NCBI GenBank assembly: GCA_002719425.1
Contig: PBHA01000014.1
Coordinates: 7,124-21,382, forward strand
DNA: 14,259 nucleotides
Source: Chloroflexota bacterium
GTDB lineage: Bacteria > Chloroflexota > Dehalococcoidia > UBA1151 > TMED-70
Reading direction: 5' to 3'
Program-made: the position numbers and the translations under genes
The notes under the pieces: generated by a model
Told to the model about the DNA's origin: nothing
Database searches by the model: none
Seen by the model: only the letters and a program-made list of their open reading frames with translations
In this document: positions 14,016-14,259 of the stretch, piece by piece
Numbering within the stretch: the stretch's first letter is position 1
Layout of the letters: each line of letters begins with the position of its first letter

Positions 14016-14043
14016 TTGACAGGCTCTCAAAATATTTTAAAAT
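14016..14043 (+). promoter_or_regulatory. Sigma-70-type promoter of groES
   Basis: A perfect TTGACA (14016-14021) is followed 16 bp later by TAAAAT (14038-14043, five of six). Predicted transcription starts near 14050, leaving a leader of about 95 nt that is very A/T-rich. No CIRCE inverted repeat (TTAGCACTC-N9-GAGTGCTAA) is present in the 184-bp gap, so HrcA control through a standard site is not indicated. Confidence 0.65.
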
Positions 14044-14144
14044 AGAAAATGTGTAATTATTTATACTATGATTTATGAAGTTGGTAATTAATAAAAATTA
14101 GTAATAAATAATAATAAAATAAATAAATAGGAAGGAATGATTAA

Positions 14145-14259
14145 GTGGCACTTAAATTACAACCATTAGGAGACAGAATTATCATCGAACCAAATGAGGA
14201 AGATGACTCAAAGAGTTCTGGAGGTATTATTATTCCTGATACTGCAAAAGAAAAACCTC
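14145..14259 (+). CDS. groES: Co-chaperonin GroES, 3' partial
   Basis: The first 38 codons of the 10-kDa co-chaperonin that caps GroEL. The N-terminus [14 protein letters not shown] and the mobile loop segment [13 protein letters not shown], which binds GroEL, are diagnostic; the gene runs off the window end. The start is GTG (14145), with AGGAAGGA about eight bases upstream; no ATG is in frame nearby. groEL presumably follows outside the window. The promoter at 14016-14043 is separate from the SDR pair, so this begins a new transcription unit. Confidence 0.96.
   Translation, partial: MALKLQPLGDRIIIEPNEEDDSKSSGGIIIPDTAKEKP

Noticed and set aside
1..14259. CRISPR arrays, insertion sequences, phage genes or attachment sites
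   Set aside because: No regularly spaced repeats, transposase or integrase motifs were seen; the tRNA gene is not flanked by a partial copy of its 3' end that I can find.

Overview
The window comes from an AT-rich bacterial genome with densely packed genes, Shine-Dalgarno-led starts (several on GTG or TTG), an encoded CCA end on its tRNA, and a purE/purK pair. The mix of a PIG-L-type deacetylase, an HpcH/HpaI aldolase, several SDR oxidoreductases, an ABM-domain monooxygenase and a GlcG protein resembles low-GC marine heterotrophs, such as some Chloroflexota of the SAR202 type. That placement is a guess from gene content. No phylogenetic marker here settles it.

Region 1 (1-2643, + strand) is a zinc or manganese ABC importer: a 5'-truncated binding protein with two His/Asp-rich segments, then the ATPase and the permease, which overlap by 8 bp. 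Region 2 (2649-3193) holds a GlcG/HbpS-like protein on the minus strand, converging on the permease, and a tRNA-Ala(GGC) on the plus strand. Region 3 (3194-4592) is the least conventional part. A minus-strand small protein resembles a DUF5679 zinc ribbon that has lost all four cysteines; it has its own promoter, terminator and a pair of operator-like repeats. Diverging from it is a run of very small genes: a 30-aa hydrophobic peptide, a 108-aa and a 52-aa single-pass membrane protein, and a CxxC zinc-ribbon protein whose frame overlaps the previous gene.

Region 4 (4604-9160) starts with an ABM-like monooxygenase (-) divergent from a cupin (+). A plus-strand run follows: an oxalate-CoA-ligase-like acyl-CoA synthetase, a classical SDR, a HAD hydrolase (4-bp overlap) and an HpcH/HpaI aldolase. 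The tight spacing suggests one transcript that degrades or interconverts small oxo- or dicarboxylic acids; the substrate is not known. Region 5 (9169-12273) has a PIG-L deacetylase (-) divergent from an alpha/beta hydrolase, purE and purK operon. PurK and PurE together convert AIR to CAIR by the two-step route of purine synthesis.

Region 6 (12310-13960) is a tandem pair of SDR paralogues in which the usual catalytic Asn and Lys are swapped (K-S-Y-N instead of N-S-Y-K), an arrangement known from polyketide-synthase ketoreductase domains. The window ends in the first 38 codons of groES, which has a clear promoter and no CIRCE element.

The observations most worth following are the Cys-free DUF5679-like protein near a zinc importer, the K-S-Y-N SDR pair, and the cluster of tiny membrane and zinc-ribbon genes.
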